Assembly: GCA_944384155.1 (NCBI GenBank)
Contig: CALWSG010000014.1
Span: forward strand, 1-34,116
Length of the DNA stretch: 34,116 nucleotides
Direction of reading: 5' to 3'
From: an uncultured Lachnospiraceae bacterium
Lineage (GTDB): Bacteria > Bacillota > Clostridia > Lachnospirales > Lachnospiraceae
In this document: piece after piece, positions 17,990 through 26,598 of the stretch
Layout: every line of letters starts with the position of its first letter
Numbering within the stretch: position 1 is the first letter of the stretch
Notes under the pieces: model-generated
Seen by the model: only the letters and a program-made list of their open reading frames with translations
What the model was told of the DNA's origin: nothing
Databases searched by the model: none
Position numbers and translations under genes: made by a program

Positions 17990-18562
17990 TCATACCGTTA
18001 TTAAATCTTTAATTTTTTGGAATGCTCCTTCCTTTATACCTGATATATTCATTATATCCTGAATATTTTTAAATCCGCCGTTTTCTTCCCTGTATTTTAT
18101 AATACTCTCTGCCTTAGCCTCTCCTATTCCCGGCAGTGTCATAAGAAGCTCCTTTGAGGCGGTATTAATATTTACTTTTCCTGAAGTATTCTCTGTCACA
18201 CCGTTATGGTCTCCGGCTATGGTCGCTTCTCCCTTCTTATATACCACAATCTTCATTCCGTCATAAACCTTATCTGCCATATTAATGGCACTTGTGTCCG
18301 CATCATGGGAGAATCCCCCTGCCATATCTATAACCTGATATATTCTGCATTCCTTTTCTACCTTATATACATCAGGGTTTTGCACCGCTCCGGTCACATA
18401 TACATATACAATATCATCTCCGTAAGCTGTTCCGGTTTCTTCTTCTTTAACCTCCGCCCTTACGGATTCCTTAGTTATAACTTCAGGTGTGCTGTCTTCA
18501 CAGCCTGATAAAATAATAACCGTAAATACAATCATCAATTTTGACACATAATTTATTTTCAT
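17990..18562 (-). CDS. comEA: ComEA-like DNA-binding protein (SLBB plus helix-hairpin-helix), lipobox-bearing
   Basis: 190 residues. ComEA is the surface DNA receptor for transformation. After an N-terminal hydrophobic segment (residues 8-20), the sequence IILSGC places a possible lipidated Cys at position 21; most ComEA proteins are held by a plain helix. Then come an SLBB domain (about 50-110; VYVTGAVQNPDVYKV) and a ComEA-type helix-hairpin-helix domain (about 128-190; VNINTASKELLMTLPGIGEAKAESII). The start at 18562 is selected by AAGGA 7 bases upstream. It opens the minus-strand run that ends with holA; a promoter is visible at 18603-18631. ComEB is absent from the expected slot, which the two-component genes occupy. 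Confidence 0.9.
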   Translation of the reverse strand: MKINYVSKLMIVFTVIILSGCEDSTPEVITKESVRAEVKEEETGTAYGDDIVYVYVTGAVQNPDVYKVEKECRIYQVIDMAGGFSHDADTSAINMADKVYDGMKIVVYKKGEATIAGDHNGVTENTSGKVNINTASKELLMTLPGIGEAKAESIIKYREENGGFKNIQDIMNISGIKEGAFQKIKDLITV

Positions 18563-18602
18563 ATAATATCCTTTCCAAGGATATACATAAATACACATCT
18601 TT

Positions 18603-18631
18603 ATTTTAACTAATATTGTCAATTTTTACAA
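18603..18631 (-). promoter_or_regulatory. Sigma-A-like promoter for the comEA-led operon
   Basis: On the minus strand TTGTAA (18626-18631) and TAAAAT (18603-18608) are spaced by 17 bases, giving a leader of about 35-40 nt. The -35 is weak. Confidence 0.5.
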
Positions 18632-18665
18632 TATATTTTTTTATCTTTTTTATTCTTTTACAATT

Positions 18666-19094
18666 CTATTTCCATTTAAAAATTATAAAACCAATTATTG
18701 CAACTGCCATTCCAACCAGCTTCTGCCACGAAAATTCTACTTTTTCCACTCCAAACATTCCAAATACCTCTATCAGGTATGCCACTGCAAGCTGTGCTAT
18801 AACAATCAGCAATGCTGCCTTTGCAGGCCCAAGTGAGCCTATGCTTTTTATTACCGTATAGGTAATAAAGGCTCCTATAATACCACCTGCAAGCATATAC
18901 TTGTGATCTACCTGAAACAGATTTCCTATATTATCCCTTCCTGAAAAAAACCAGGCTGCCAGACATGCAAGAAATGCAGTTATCTGCACCCAGCCATTAG
19001 TGACCCACATACCTGCCGCCTTTGTTACCTCTGTATTAAATACTCCCTGTACACTCATTAATGTTCCTGATATAAGTGCTATAATATATCCCAT
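18666..19094 (-). CDS. YdcZ/DUF606-type small membrane protein of the drug/metabolite transporter superfamily
   Basis: 142 residues with about five membrane helices, the usual size of the half-length YdcZ family. The N-terminal helix begins MGYIIALISGTLMSVQGVFN and the conserved ARG-poor core SLGPAKAALLIVIAQLAVAYLIE lies near residue 85. The substrate is unknown. It follows the solute-binding-protein gene on the same strand, but a strong hairpin terminator sits between, and its ribosome-binding site (GGGAGG, 19104-19109) is inside that hairpin. Expression may therefore be low or conditional. Confidence 0.82.
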   Translation of the reverse strand: MGYIIALISGTLMSVQGVFNTEVTKAAGMWVTNGWVQITAFLACLAAWFFSGRDNIGNLFQVDHKYMLAGGIIGAFITYTVIKSIGSLGPAKAALLIVIAQLAVAYLIEVFGMFGVEKVEFSWQKLVGMAVAIIGFIIFKWK

Positions 19095-19097
19095 AAT

Positions 19098-19141
19098 AAA
19101 AAACCTCCCTTCATAGGACTATTTTTTCCTACAATGGGAGA
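19098..19141 (-). terminator. Intrinsic terminator that contains the ribosome-binding site of the next gene
   Basis: On the minus strand CUCCC-A-UUGUAGGA pairs with UCCUAUGA-A-GGGAG: 13 pairs, two of them G-U, with a single A-A mismatch and an 8-base loop, then GGGAGG runs straight into six T. The G-U pairs form only in the minus-strand RNA. It follows the solute-binding-protein gene stop by a few bases. GGGAGG is also the only ribosome site of the YdcZ-type gene, 9 bases from its ATG. Confidence 0.7.
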
Positions 19142-19148
19142 TTTTATA

Positions 19149-20417
19149 CTAATTAATTCTTGCATCAAGATTTGTATTCAGTTTATTTAATTCCTCTGTC
19201 ACATCACTTCCGTTCCATATATTTGTCATGGCAACATTAACCTGAAGCCAGTAATCAGATGTGGTCATAAGCTTTGGCATTCCAACTGAGGCCTCATATG
19301 CCTCAAGAAATATATCTATATAAGAATTATCATACTCTGCCTTTTTGGTTGATATTACCCCGCATATGTCATACATTTCCTCCGCCATATCATATGTGAG
19401 AAGCTTTGCAAATTCCCTTGCCTCCTCCTTCATATCTCCAAAGGGATTAACCATTATAATATCCGTAACCGACACTGCCCTTGACTTAAGCTCATCCGTA
19501 AGATTTGGAAGAACGGATAATTCTACACTCATACCACTTTGGGAAATTCTGGCTATAATATCCGCTGACGCTATTGTATATACTATTTTTCCTTCAAAAA
19601 ATTCATTTATTACATTGTCATATTCTGCCGAGGCAGCCTCTGTATAAAAATATTCTGCCAAAGAATAATAATACTTACCTGCATTAACTGCATTTTCACT
19701 GTTTACATCTATTTCTGAAGGATTATCTCCATTTTCCCCTCCTACATTAAGATATGCCCCAAGAAAACCATAGCTGTAAAATACATCTGATATGTCCCAT
19801 TTTAATATTGAGGTTACGTTTGAGTAATCATGGCTGTCGTCACCATTATTAAAATTGTCTGCAAATGTCTTAACATCATTAAAGGTTTTTGGCATCTCAT
19901 CTACATATGTTTTATTAGCTGCAAAAACAGTTGTCTCAAACCCCAGCGGATAGCCATACTGCCTGTCCACAAACTCTATTGAATCCATAGACTTTAATGT
20001 ATAATTGTCCTCATTATAAATGTCCGTATCATAATTTTGCTCCGCTATTCCTAACAGCACTGCATTTTGAAGCTCCTCCTCAGACATAAGAAACAAATCG
20101 GGACCGTTTCCTTCTGTGCTTGCATTGCTTATCTTCTCCAGATAATCTATGGTAGTATAGTAAGTAAGTCTTACCTTAATACCTGTTTCCTCCTCATATC
20201 TTGCTGCGGCCTCCTTTAAATAAGGCTCATACACAGTATATGAATACCACAAATCAAATACCTTTTGGTCAGACTCACTATTTTCCTCTGAAAGGCTTAA
20301 ATTTTTTTTTGCCTCTTCCTTATAGTTACCTGCGTATAAAATTATAAGCACTGCAATTACTGACAGTACACAAACCTCTATAATTACTCTTACTTTTCTG
20401 TTTCTGAATATACTCAT
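19149..20417 (-). CDS. Extracellular solute-binding protein, sugar ABC type (UgpB/MalE-like), membrane-anchored
   Basis: 422 residues. The fold family is recognised from VFDLWYSYTVYEPYLKEAAARYEEETGIKV (about residues 53-80) and GPDLFLMSEEEL; such proteins (family 1) capture sugars or similar solutes for ABC importers. The N-terminus has a membrane helix (about 10-30) but no lipobox Cys, so it should be a helix-anchored rather than a lipidated protein. The ATG at 20417 follows GAGAGG by 5 bases; a GTG two codons earlier overlaps that site. It begins 13 bp after argD in the same direction, and a terminator follows it, so it appears to be the last gene of the arginine operon. No permease or ATPase genes adjoin it. 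Its ligand is unknown. Confidence 0.82.
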   Translation of the reverse strand: MSIFRNRKVRVIIEVCVLSVIAVLIILYAGNYKEEAKKNLSLSEENSESDQKVFDLWYSYTVYEPYLKEAAARYEEETGIKVRLTYYTTIDYLEKISNASTEGNGPDLFLMSEEELQNAVLLGIAEQNYDTDIYNEDNYTLKSMDSIEFVDRQYGYPLGFETTVFAANKTYVDEMPKTFNDVKTFADNFNNGDDSHDYSNVTSILKWDISDVFYSYGFLGAYLNVGGENGDNPSEIDVNSENAVNAGKYYYSLAEYFYTEAASAEYDNVINEFFEGKIVYTIASADIIARISQSGMSVELSVLPNLTDELKSRAVSVTDIIMVNPFGDMKEEAREFAKLLTYDMAEEMYDICGVISTKKAEYDNSYIDIFLEAYEASVGMPKLMTTSDYWLQVNVAMTNIWNGSDVTEELNKLNTNLDARIN

Positions 20418-20430
20418 ACTCACCTCTCAT

Positions 20431-21618
20431 CTATAATGATTTTCTAAGTATTTCTGTCATTTCATCTACATTTTCCTTTGTAATAATAAGAGGCGGAACG
20501 AACCTTAAAACATTTCCTCCGGCAGATATTATTATAAGTCCGTTATCCATTGCCTTGTTTATCACCTCGCCGGCAGACTTCTCTTTCTTAAGAGCAAGTC
20601 CCTGAAGCAATCCTTTGCCTCTTCTTTCTATTATACAAGGAAACTCTTTTGATATTTCCTCCAGCTTTTCCTCAAGGTATCTGCCAACCTCATTAACATG
20701 ACTTAAAATTTCATGGCTCTCAAACATATCATACACCCTTGACACTGCCGCACAGGCGAGAGGATTTCCTCCGTAGGTGGTTCCGTGGTCTCCGGGAACC
20801 ATGGCATCTGCCACTTCTCCCCTTGCCACAAAGGCTCCCACCGGAACACCGCAGCCAAGTGCCTTTGCCGTGGTAAACACATCAGGCTTTATTCCATAAT
20901 GCTCAAAGGCATAAAGCTTTCCTGTTCTTCCCATGCCGCACTGTATCTCATCGCATATCATTATAATATTGTTATCATCACATATTCTTCTTATTCCCTT
21001 TATAAATTCCTCTGTGGCAGGATAAATTCCTCCCTCACCCTGAATTGTTTCAAGAATTATGGCACAGGTTTTGTCACTTATAAGCTCTTTTACACTGTCC
21101 AGGTTGTTATATTCTGCAAATTTCACTCCCGGCATAAGAGGCATAAAGTGTTCTCTGTAATGACTGTTTCCCGTTACGGACAATGCTCCTATTGTCCTTC
21201 CGTGAAATGAATGATTCATTGCTATTATCTCATAATCATTACTTCCCTTTTTGTTATATGCATATTTTTTGGCAAGCTTTAAGGCTCCCTCTATTGCCTC
21301 TGCACCGCTGTTTGTAAAAAATACTCTGTCAAAGCCTGTTGCCTTAACTATTTTTTGTGCAGCCTCTATTGAAGGAATATTGTAAAACAGGTTTGAAACA
21401 TGTATAAGCTTATCTATCTGGTCTTTTAAAGCATCATTGTATTTCTTATTATTGTAGCCAAATGCCGAAACAGCTATACCTGCTGCAAAATCAAGATACT
21501 TTTTCCCCTCCGTGTCATACAGATATACACCTTCACCCTTTTCAAGGACAAGCTTATATCTGTTATAAACATGCAGAATATTCTTTTCTCCCATTTCCAT
21601 ATACTCTGTCTTATTCAT
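20431..21618 (-). CDS. argD: Acetylornithine aminotransferase
   Basis: 395 residues. This PLP enzyme converts N-acetylglutamate semialdehyde to N-acetylornithine. Lys252 in TTAKALGCGVPVG is the cofactor lysine; ICDEIQCGMGRTG and TNSGAEAIEGALKLAKKY are class-III aminotransferase signatures. AGGAG lies upstream of the ATG and the gene starts 11 bp after argB. The gene order argC-argJ-argB-argD is common in Bacillota. Confidence 0.95.
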   Translation of the reverse strand: MNKTEYMEMGEKNILHVYNRYKLVLEKGEGVYLYDTEGKKYLDFAAGIAVSAFGYNNKKYNDALKDQIDKLIHVSNLFYNIPSIEAAQKIVKATGFDRVFFTNSGAEAIEGALKLAKKYAYNKKGSNDYEIIAMNHSFHGRTIGALSVTGNSHYREHFMPLMPGVKFAEYNNLDSVKELISDKTCAIILETIQGEGGIYPATEEFIKGIRRICDDNNIIMICDEIQCGMGRTGKLYAFEHYGIKPDVFTTAKALGCGVPVGAFVARGEVADAMVPGDHGTTYGGNPLACAAVSRVYDMFESHEILSHVNEVGRYLEEKLEEISKEFPCIIERRGKGLLQGLALKKEKSAGEVINKAMDNGLIIISAGGNVLRFVPPLIITKENVDEMTEILRKSL

Positions 21619-21629
21619 GGCTTTCTCTC

Positions 21630-22535
21630 CTAATCATTAGCTTCGTGATAAAATTTTTCTTCATTGTCATTTAAAATGGCAGTTCCTATTCCCTTGTTTG
21701 TAAATATTTCGAGAAGAAGACAGTGTCTGATACGTCCGTCCATAATCTGCACTCTTGACACTCCCTTTTCAATAGCATCAATACAGTTGCTTATTTTAGG
21801 AAGCATTCCTCCTCCTATATTGCCTGCCTCCATAAGCTTTTTTGCATCTCTTACATAAAGCTCAGGAATAAGTGTTGAAGGGTCGTCAGGATTTTTATAA
21901 ACTCCCGATATATCTGTAAGAAATGCCAGCTTTTCTGCCTTTACTGCCTTTGCTATGGCACAAGCTGCATCATCTGCATTTATGTTATAAGACTTAAATT
22001 CCTTATCCATGCCTATAGGACTTACTATAGGCAGATAATCCTTTTCAATAAGGTCTAAAAGAAGTTTTTCGTTTACATTAACTATATCCCCAACATATCC
22101 TATATCCTGCCCCTTAGAGTATTTTTTCTCACACTCCAAAAGCTGTCCGTCTTTTCCCGTAACACTTACTGCCTTTACTCCCAGCTCCTCAACCATAGCC
22201 ACAAGCTTCTTTCCAACTCTTCCCAAAACCATCTCTGCTATTTCCATGGTAGCCTCATCAGTTACGCGAAGACCATTGACAAATTTAGGCTCCATTCCCA
22301 CCTTGGATATCCACCTGCTTATCTCCTTGCCGCCTCCGTGGACTATAATAGGCTTAAAGCCTGACAGCTTTAAAAGAGTAACGTCCTTTATTACGTTTTT
22401 TTGCAGCTCCTCATCTATCATCGCACTTCCGCCATATTTTACCACTATTATTTTACGGTTAAATTTTTGTATATATGGAAGTGCCTCTATTAACACATTT
22501 GCCTTTTCCTGCAGCTTTTCCATTTCTGACAACAT
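21630..22535 (-). CDS. argB: Acetylglutamate kinase
   Basis: 301 residues. It phosphorylates N-acetylglutamate, the step often inhibited by arginine. The amino-acid kinase pattern is seen in [24 protein letters not shown], and [17 protein letters not shown]. An N-terminal extension helix (about residues 1-22) resembles that of arginine-sensitive, hexameric forms; sensitivity is inference. The start at 22535 follows GGAGG by 9 bases; upstream starts overlap argJ. It is 13 bp after argJ. Confidence 0.95.
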   Translation of the reverse strand: MLSEMEKLQEKANVLIEALPYIQKFNRKIIVVKYGGSAMIDEELQKNVIKDVTLLKLSGFKPIIVHGGGKEISRWISKVGMEPKFVNGLRVTDEATMEIAEMVLGRVGKKLVAMVEELGVKAVSVTGKDGQLLECEKKYSKGQDIGYVGDIVNVNEKLLLDLIEKDYLPIVSPIGMDKEFKSYNINADDAACAIAKAVKAEKLAFLTDISGVYKNPDDPSTLIPELYVRDAKKLMEAGNIGGGMLPKISNCIDAIEKGVSRVQIMDGRIRHCLLLEIFTNKGIGTAILNDNEEKFYHEAND

Positions 22536-22548
22536 TACTTTCTTCCTC

Positions 22549-23775
22549 CTAGCTTCTGTAATCTGCATTTATCTTTACATAGTCATATGTAAGGTCACAG
22601 CCCCATGATGTTGCACTTTCAGTTCCCATTTTCATATCGGCTATTGCCGTTACCTCGTCCTCTGACAATATTTTTGTTGCCTCCTCCTCGCTGTAGTCTG
22701 CTGCAATGCCGTTTTCCACAATTTTAAGCTTTCCTGCCCTGCTCTCAAAAAATATATCAACCTTATCAGGGTCAAACTCTACCCCCGAATATCCCATTGC
22801 ACAAAGAATTCTTCCCCAGTTGGCATCATGACCGTATATTGCAGCCTTTACAAGGCTTGAGGTTACTATTGACTTACTTACCTTAACGGCATTTTCCTTT
22901 GTGTCTGCTCCTGTTACCTTTACCTCAAATAAAGCGGTTGCACCTTCACCGTCACCTGCCATTTTTTTTGCAAGGAAGGTATTTACCTCCTTAAGTGCTT
23001 TGGCAAATGCTTCATAATCACTATTCTTCTCTGTTATCTCCGGATTACCTGCCATTCCGTTTGTAATTACCAGCATTGTATCGTTTGTGGAGGTATCTCC
23101 GTCTACGGATATCATGTTAAAGGTATCTTTTACATCAGCCTTTACTATCTCAGTAAGCATTTCCTTTGATATGCTTACATCAGATGTAATAAATGCAAGC
23201 ATTGTACACATATTAGGGTGTATCATTCCAGAGCCCTTACACATGCCTCCTATCTTAACTGTTTTTCCGCCAATCTCCAATTCATATGCTATCTCCTTTG
23301 ACACCGTATCCGTGGTCATAATGGCCTCTGCCGCCATTGTTCCGTCATTTGGCGTACTTCCAAGCTCTCCTGCAAGCTTTGCTATTCCATCAGTCATTTT
23401 CTCCATAGGAAGCTTTGCTCCTATTACTCCCGTAGAACCTATAAGAACGGCACCTTCGGGTATATTAAGTGCTTTTCCTGCAGCAGCAGCCAGCTCCTCA
23501 CAGTTTTTCATGCCCTCTTCACCTGTACAGGCATTTGCAACTCCGCTGTTTACAACTACTGCCTGAACAAATGGACTGTTATTCACTATATCCATATCAT
23601 ATTTTACGGGAGCAGCCTTTACAACATTTGAAGTAAAGGTTCCTGCTGCCTTGCAGGGTATCTCACTGAAAATCATTGCCATATCCTTTTTGCTGCTGCT
23701 TTCTTTTATGCCTGCCCTAACTCCCGCTGCCTTGAAGCCTTTTGCCGCAACAACTCCGCCTTCTATTTGCTTCAT
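22549..23775 (-). CDS. argJ: Bifunctional ornithine acetyltransferase / N-acetylglutamate synthase
   Basis: 408 residues. It transfers the acetyl group from acetylornithine back to glutamate, so the arginine pathway runs as a cycle and needs little or no separate ArgA/ArgE. The enzyme self-cleaves to two chains before a nucleophilic Thr; here this is Thr191 in [12 protein letters not shown]. The residue before it is Cys rather than the usual Ala. [10 protein letters not shown] and [11 protein letters not shown] are family signatures. The start at 23775 follows AGAGG by 6 bases; an earlier in-frame start at 23808 has no site. It lies 78 bp after argC. Confidence 0.95.
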   Translation of the reverse strand: MKQIEGGVVAAKGFKAAGVRAGIKESSSKKDMAMIFSEIPCKAAGTFTSNVVKAAPVKYDMDIVNNSPFVQAVVVNSGVANACTGEEGMKNCEELAAAAGKALNIPEGAVLIGSTGVIGAKLPMEKMTDGIAKLAGELGSTPNDGTMAAEAIMTTDTVSKEIAYELEIGGKTVKIGGMCKGSGMIHPNMCTMLAFITSDVSISKEMLTEIVKADVKDTFNMISVDGDTSTNDTMLVITNGMAGNPEITEKNSDYEAFAKALKEVNTFLAKKMAGDGEGATALFEVKVTGADTKENAVKVSKSIVTSSLVKAAIYGHDANWGRILCAMGYSGVEFDPDKVDIFFESRAGKLKIVENGIAADYSEEEATKILSEDEVTAIADMKMGTESATSWGCDLTYDYVKINADYRS

Positions 23776-23853
23776 ATTAATCCTCTCCTTTTTTATTTTT
23801 TCTGACATAAGCCTTTCTGAAACTCTTAATATTGTGTATTATGGAAATTTTTC

Positions 23854-24894
23854 TTACGGAAACATTGGAACACCTGTAAGTCCCTCTGCCTCATCAAACC
23901 CAAACATTATATTCATATTCTGTACTGCCTGTCCTGCCGCACCCTTGACAAGGTTATCCATTGCCCCCATCATAACTGCTCTGTTTGTTCTTTCATCTAT
24001 CTTAAAGTTTACGTCCACATAGTTGCTTCCCTCAACCCATCTTGTCTCAGGGCATACATCTTTATCAAGAACCCTTACAAATCTTTCATTGCTGTAATAC
24101 CTGTCATATATTGCCTTTACTTCGTCATATGTAACGGCTTTTGTAAGGGAAGCATAAGCTGTTACTAAGATTCCTCTGTTCATTGGAACCAGGTGGGGAG
24201 TAAATATAATTCTTGCATCCTTTCCTGATGCGTATGTAAGCTGCTCTTCTATCTCCGGAGTGTGTCTGTGGGTCAGAACACCATAGGCTTTAATATTTTC
24301 ATTAACCTCACAAAACAGATTATTTACCTTTGCTCCTCTTCCTGCACCTGATGTTCCCGACTTTGCATCTATGATAACTGTTTCCATGTCAATAAGCCCT
24401 TCCTTTGCCAGAGGATATATTGACAGAAAGCTGCAGGTAGGATAACATCCCGGATTAGCTATAAGCCTTGCATTTTTAACCTTATCCCTGTTTATCTCCG
24501 GAAGACCGTATACAGCCTCATCTATAAACTGCGGACTCTTATGCTCTATACCATACCATTTTTCATATACATTAACATCCTTAATTCTGAAATCGGCACT
24601 TAAATCTATTATCTTTACCTTATTTAATATATCCTCATTTACAAGAGACGCACAAAGACCCTGTGGCGTCGCCGTAAAAATAACGTCCACATCATTTGCC
24701 AGCTCCTCCATATTATCATCAAGACATTTATCATCTACTATCTGAAACATATTTTGGAATACTTCGTAATATTTCTTATCTATATAGCTTCTGGAGCCAT
24801 ACCACTTAATCTCCACATCCTTGTGCTGCAGCAGTAATCTTACTATTTCCGCTCCTGCGTAGCCTGTTGAACCTATTATACCTGCTTTCACCAT
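23854..24894 (-). CDS. argC: N-acetyl-gamma-glutamyl-phosphate reductase
   Basis: 346 residues, the full family length. It reduces N-acetylglutamyl phosphate to the semialdehyde with NADPH. The Rossmann start is GIIGSTGYAGAEIVRLL; the catalytic Cys150 lies in IANPGCYPT, and SGTSGAGRGA and HRHTPEIEEQL are further family motifs. It is the first gene of the argCJBD run and divergent from argG. A promoter with its -35 in an ARG-box-like site is at 25026-25054. Confidence 0.96.
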   Translation of the reverse strand: MVKAGIIGSTGYAGAEIVRLLLQHKDVEIKWYGSRSYIDKKYYEVFQNMFQIVDDKCLDDNMEELANDVDVIFTATPQGLCASLVNEDILNKVKIIDLSADFRIKDVNVYEKWYGIEHKSPQFIDEAVYGLPEINRDKVKNARLIANPGCYPTCSFLSIYPLAKEGLIDMETVIIDAKSGTSGAGRGAKVNNLFCEVNENIKAYGVLTHRHTPEIEEQLTYASGKDARIIFTPHLVPMNRGILVTAYASLTKAVTYDEVKAIYDRYYSNERFVRVLDKDVCPETRWVEGSNYVDVNFKIDERTNRAVMMGAMDNLVKGAAGQAVQNMNIMFGFDEAEGLTGVPMFP

Positions 24895-25025
24895 TTCCTT
24901 TGTTTTTCCTCCTATATTTAGTAAATCTAATAAATCTCATATAATGATAGCTCTTAGACTATAAAAAAACAAGTCCTTTTTTGCCTTACATAAAGTATAT
25001 CAGTATATAAAAATAAGATTTTATA

Positions 25026-25056
25026 AATATACAACATTTTTGCATAATATTCAATA
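25026..25056 (-). promoter_or_regulatory. argC promoter with -35 embedded in an ARG-box-like operator
   Basis: On the minus strand TTGAAT (25049-25054) and TATATT (25026-25031) are 17 bases apart. The 18-mer TATTGAATATTATGCAAA (25039-25056) matches 16 of 18 positions of the Escherichia coli ARG-box pattern TNTGNATWWWWATNCANA and covers the -35, the expected location for ArgR repression. An ArgR gene is not in the window. Confidence 0.6.
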
Positions 25057-25090
25057 CCCATTTTTATTTTCTGGATTTTTTTATTTTATT

Positions 25091-25120
25091 ATTGCATTTT
25101 TATAAATCTTGATGTATATT
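25091..25120 (+). promoter_or_regulatory. argG promoter with overlapping ARG-box-like operator
   Basis: TTGCAT (25093-25098) and TATATT (25115-25120) are spaced by 16 bases. The 18-mer at 25091-25108 matches about 15 of 18 positions of the ARG-box pattern. This site and the one at 25039-25056 lie 52 bp apart in the divergent argC-argG region, which could allow joint control by an ArgR hexamer. The rest of 24895-25216 is AT-rich leader sequence with no ORF. Confidence 0.5.
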
Positions 25121-25135
25121 GATATTATATTGCTG

Positions 25136-25197
25136 GAAGGCATATATTTGCCTTTCTTAGCCTTATAAAATAAGAAACAGCCCTGCTTATTATAAGG
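25136..25197 (+). promoter_or_regulatory. Two hairpins in the argG leader
   Basis: AAGGCA (25137-25142) pairs with TGCCTT (25149-25154). A second stem pairs CCTTATAAAATAAG (25161-25174) with CTTATTATAAGG (25186-25197), an almost perfect 12-bp stem with a short bulge. No T-run follows, so it is not a terminator. The second stem ends 9 bases before the GGAGG of argG. There is no T-box sequence. Confidence 0.4.
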
Positions 25198-25216
25198 GTA
25201 ACAGATGGAGGATTAT

Positions 25217-26443
25217 ATGAAGGATAAAGTTATTTTAGCTTACTCAGGCGGTCTTGATACTACTGCCATTATTCCTTGGTTAAAGGAAAATTATGATTAT
25301 GATGTTGTATGCGTCTGCATAGATGTAGGACAGGGAAACGAGCTTGACGGTCTTGAAGAGAGGGCAAAGCTTTCAGGTGCCGAGAAACTGTACATAGAAA
25401 ATGTAACTGACGAATTTGTTGATGAGTACGTTATTCCTTGTGTTCAGGCAAATGCCGTATATGAAAATAAATATCTACTTGGTACATCAATGGCAAGACC
25501 TGTTATTGCAAAGCGTCTTGTTGAGATAGCAAGAAAAGAAAATGCCGTTGCTATCTGTCACGGTGCTACGGGAAAAGGAAATGATCAGGTGCGTTTTGAG
25601 CTTGGTATAAAGGCTCTTGCTCCTGACCTTAAGATTATTGCTCCTTGGAGATGCAACGATACATGGAAAATGCAGTCAAGAGAAGATGAAATAAAATACT
25701 GCGAAGAGCACGGCATACACCTTCCTTTCTCAGCAGATTCAAGCTACAGCCGTGACCGTAATCTCTGGCATATAAGCCATGAGGGTCTTGAGCTTGAGGA
25801 TCCTGCAAATGAGCCTAACTATGACCACCTTTTAGTTTTGGGTGTAACTCCTGAAAAGGCTCCTGATGAGGGTGAATATATCTCCCTTTCATTTGAAAAA
25901 GGTGTTCCTGTTGCATTAAACGGAAAAGAAATGAAAGCATCTGATATTATAAAGGAATTAAATGCACTTGGCGGAAAACACGGAATAGGCATTGTTGATA
26001 TTGTAGAAAACCGTGTAGTCGGCATGAAATCCCGCGGTGTATATGAAACTCCGGGAGGAACCATCCTTATGGAGGCTCATGCACAGCTTGAAGAGCTGAT
26101 TTTAGACAGAGATACAATGGCTTACAAGAAAAACATTGGTGCAAAGTTTGCTGATATTGTTTACGAAGGAAAGTGGTTTACACCTCTCCGTGAGGCTTTG
26201 CAGGCATTTATAGTTTCTACCCAGGAATACGTTACAGGCGAAGTTAAGATGAAGCTTTATAAGGGCAATATAATAAAGGCAGGCACTACTTCTCCTTATT
26301 CACTTTACAGTGAATCACTTGCAAGCTTTACAACAGGTGAGCTTTATGACCATCATGATGCTGAAGGATTTATTAATCTGTTTGGTCTTTCACTTAAGGT
26401 TCGTGCAATGAAAAAGGCACAGTTAGAAAAAGAGAATAAATAA
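25217..26443 (+). CDS. argG: Argininosuccinate synthase
   Basis: 408 residues. It joins citrulline and aspartate with ATP, the penultimate step of arginine synthesis. The N-terminal ATP-binding loop is [26 protein letters not shown] residues and SPY/Tyr motifs follow as in the family. The start at 25217 is selected because GGAGG (25207-25211) lies 5 bases upstream; that GGAGG overlaps an earlier in-frame ATG at 25205. argH, which usually follows, is absent, since a terminator and a surface-polymer cassette come next. Confidence 0.97.
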   Translation: MKDKVILAYSGGLDTTAIIPWLKENYDYDVVCVCIDVGQGNELDGLEERAKLSGAEKLYIENVTDEFVDEYVIPCVQANAVYENKYLLGTSMARPVIAKRLVEIARKENAVAICHGATGKGNDQVRFELGIKALAPDLKIIAPWRCNDTWKMQSREDEIKYCEEHGIHLPFSADSSYSRDRNLWHISHEGLELEDPANEPNYDHLLVLGVTPEKAPDEGEYISLSFEKGVPVALNGKEMKASDIIKELNALGGKHGIGIVDIVENRVVGMKSRGVYETPGGTILMEAHAQLEELILDRDTMAYKKNIGAKFADIVYEGKWFTPLREALQAFIVSTQEYVTGEVKMKLYKGNIIKAGTTSPYSLYSESLASFTTGELYDHHDAEGFINLFGLSLKVRAMKKAQLEKENK

Positions 26444-26463
26444 ATATAAAATATTTTAATTTT

Positions 26464-26496
26464 AATCCCTCTAAGATTATCTTAGGGGGATTTTCA
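26464..26496 (+). terminator. Intrinsic terminator after argG
   Basis: A 13-bp stem (AATCCCTCTAAGA, 26464-26476, with TCTTAGGGGGATT, 26480-26492, including one U-G pair) has a 3-base loop and is followed by a short T tract. Confidence 0.75.
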
Positions 26497-26526
26497 TGTA
26501 TTCTAATCTATTTCCCTGTTTCTTCC

Positions 26527-26555
26527 TTTACATACTATTAATTATGTTGTAAAAT
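26527..26555 (+). promoter_or_regulatory. Sigma-A-like promoter for gtrB-gtrA-yfhO
   Basis: TTTACA (26527-26532) and TAAAAT (26550-26555) are separated by 17 bases and lie 43 bp before the glycosyltransferase start. Confidence 0.6.
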
Positions 26556-26598
26556 GTTTTCTGTATGATTTATTAACAACAAATGAAGGGAGTATACC

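Noticed and set aside
24895..25216. T-box riboswitch controlling arg genes
   Set aside because: No T-box motif, specifier loop or terminator/antiterminator pair was found; ARG-box-like sites explain the region better.
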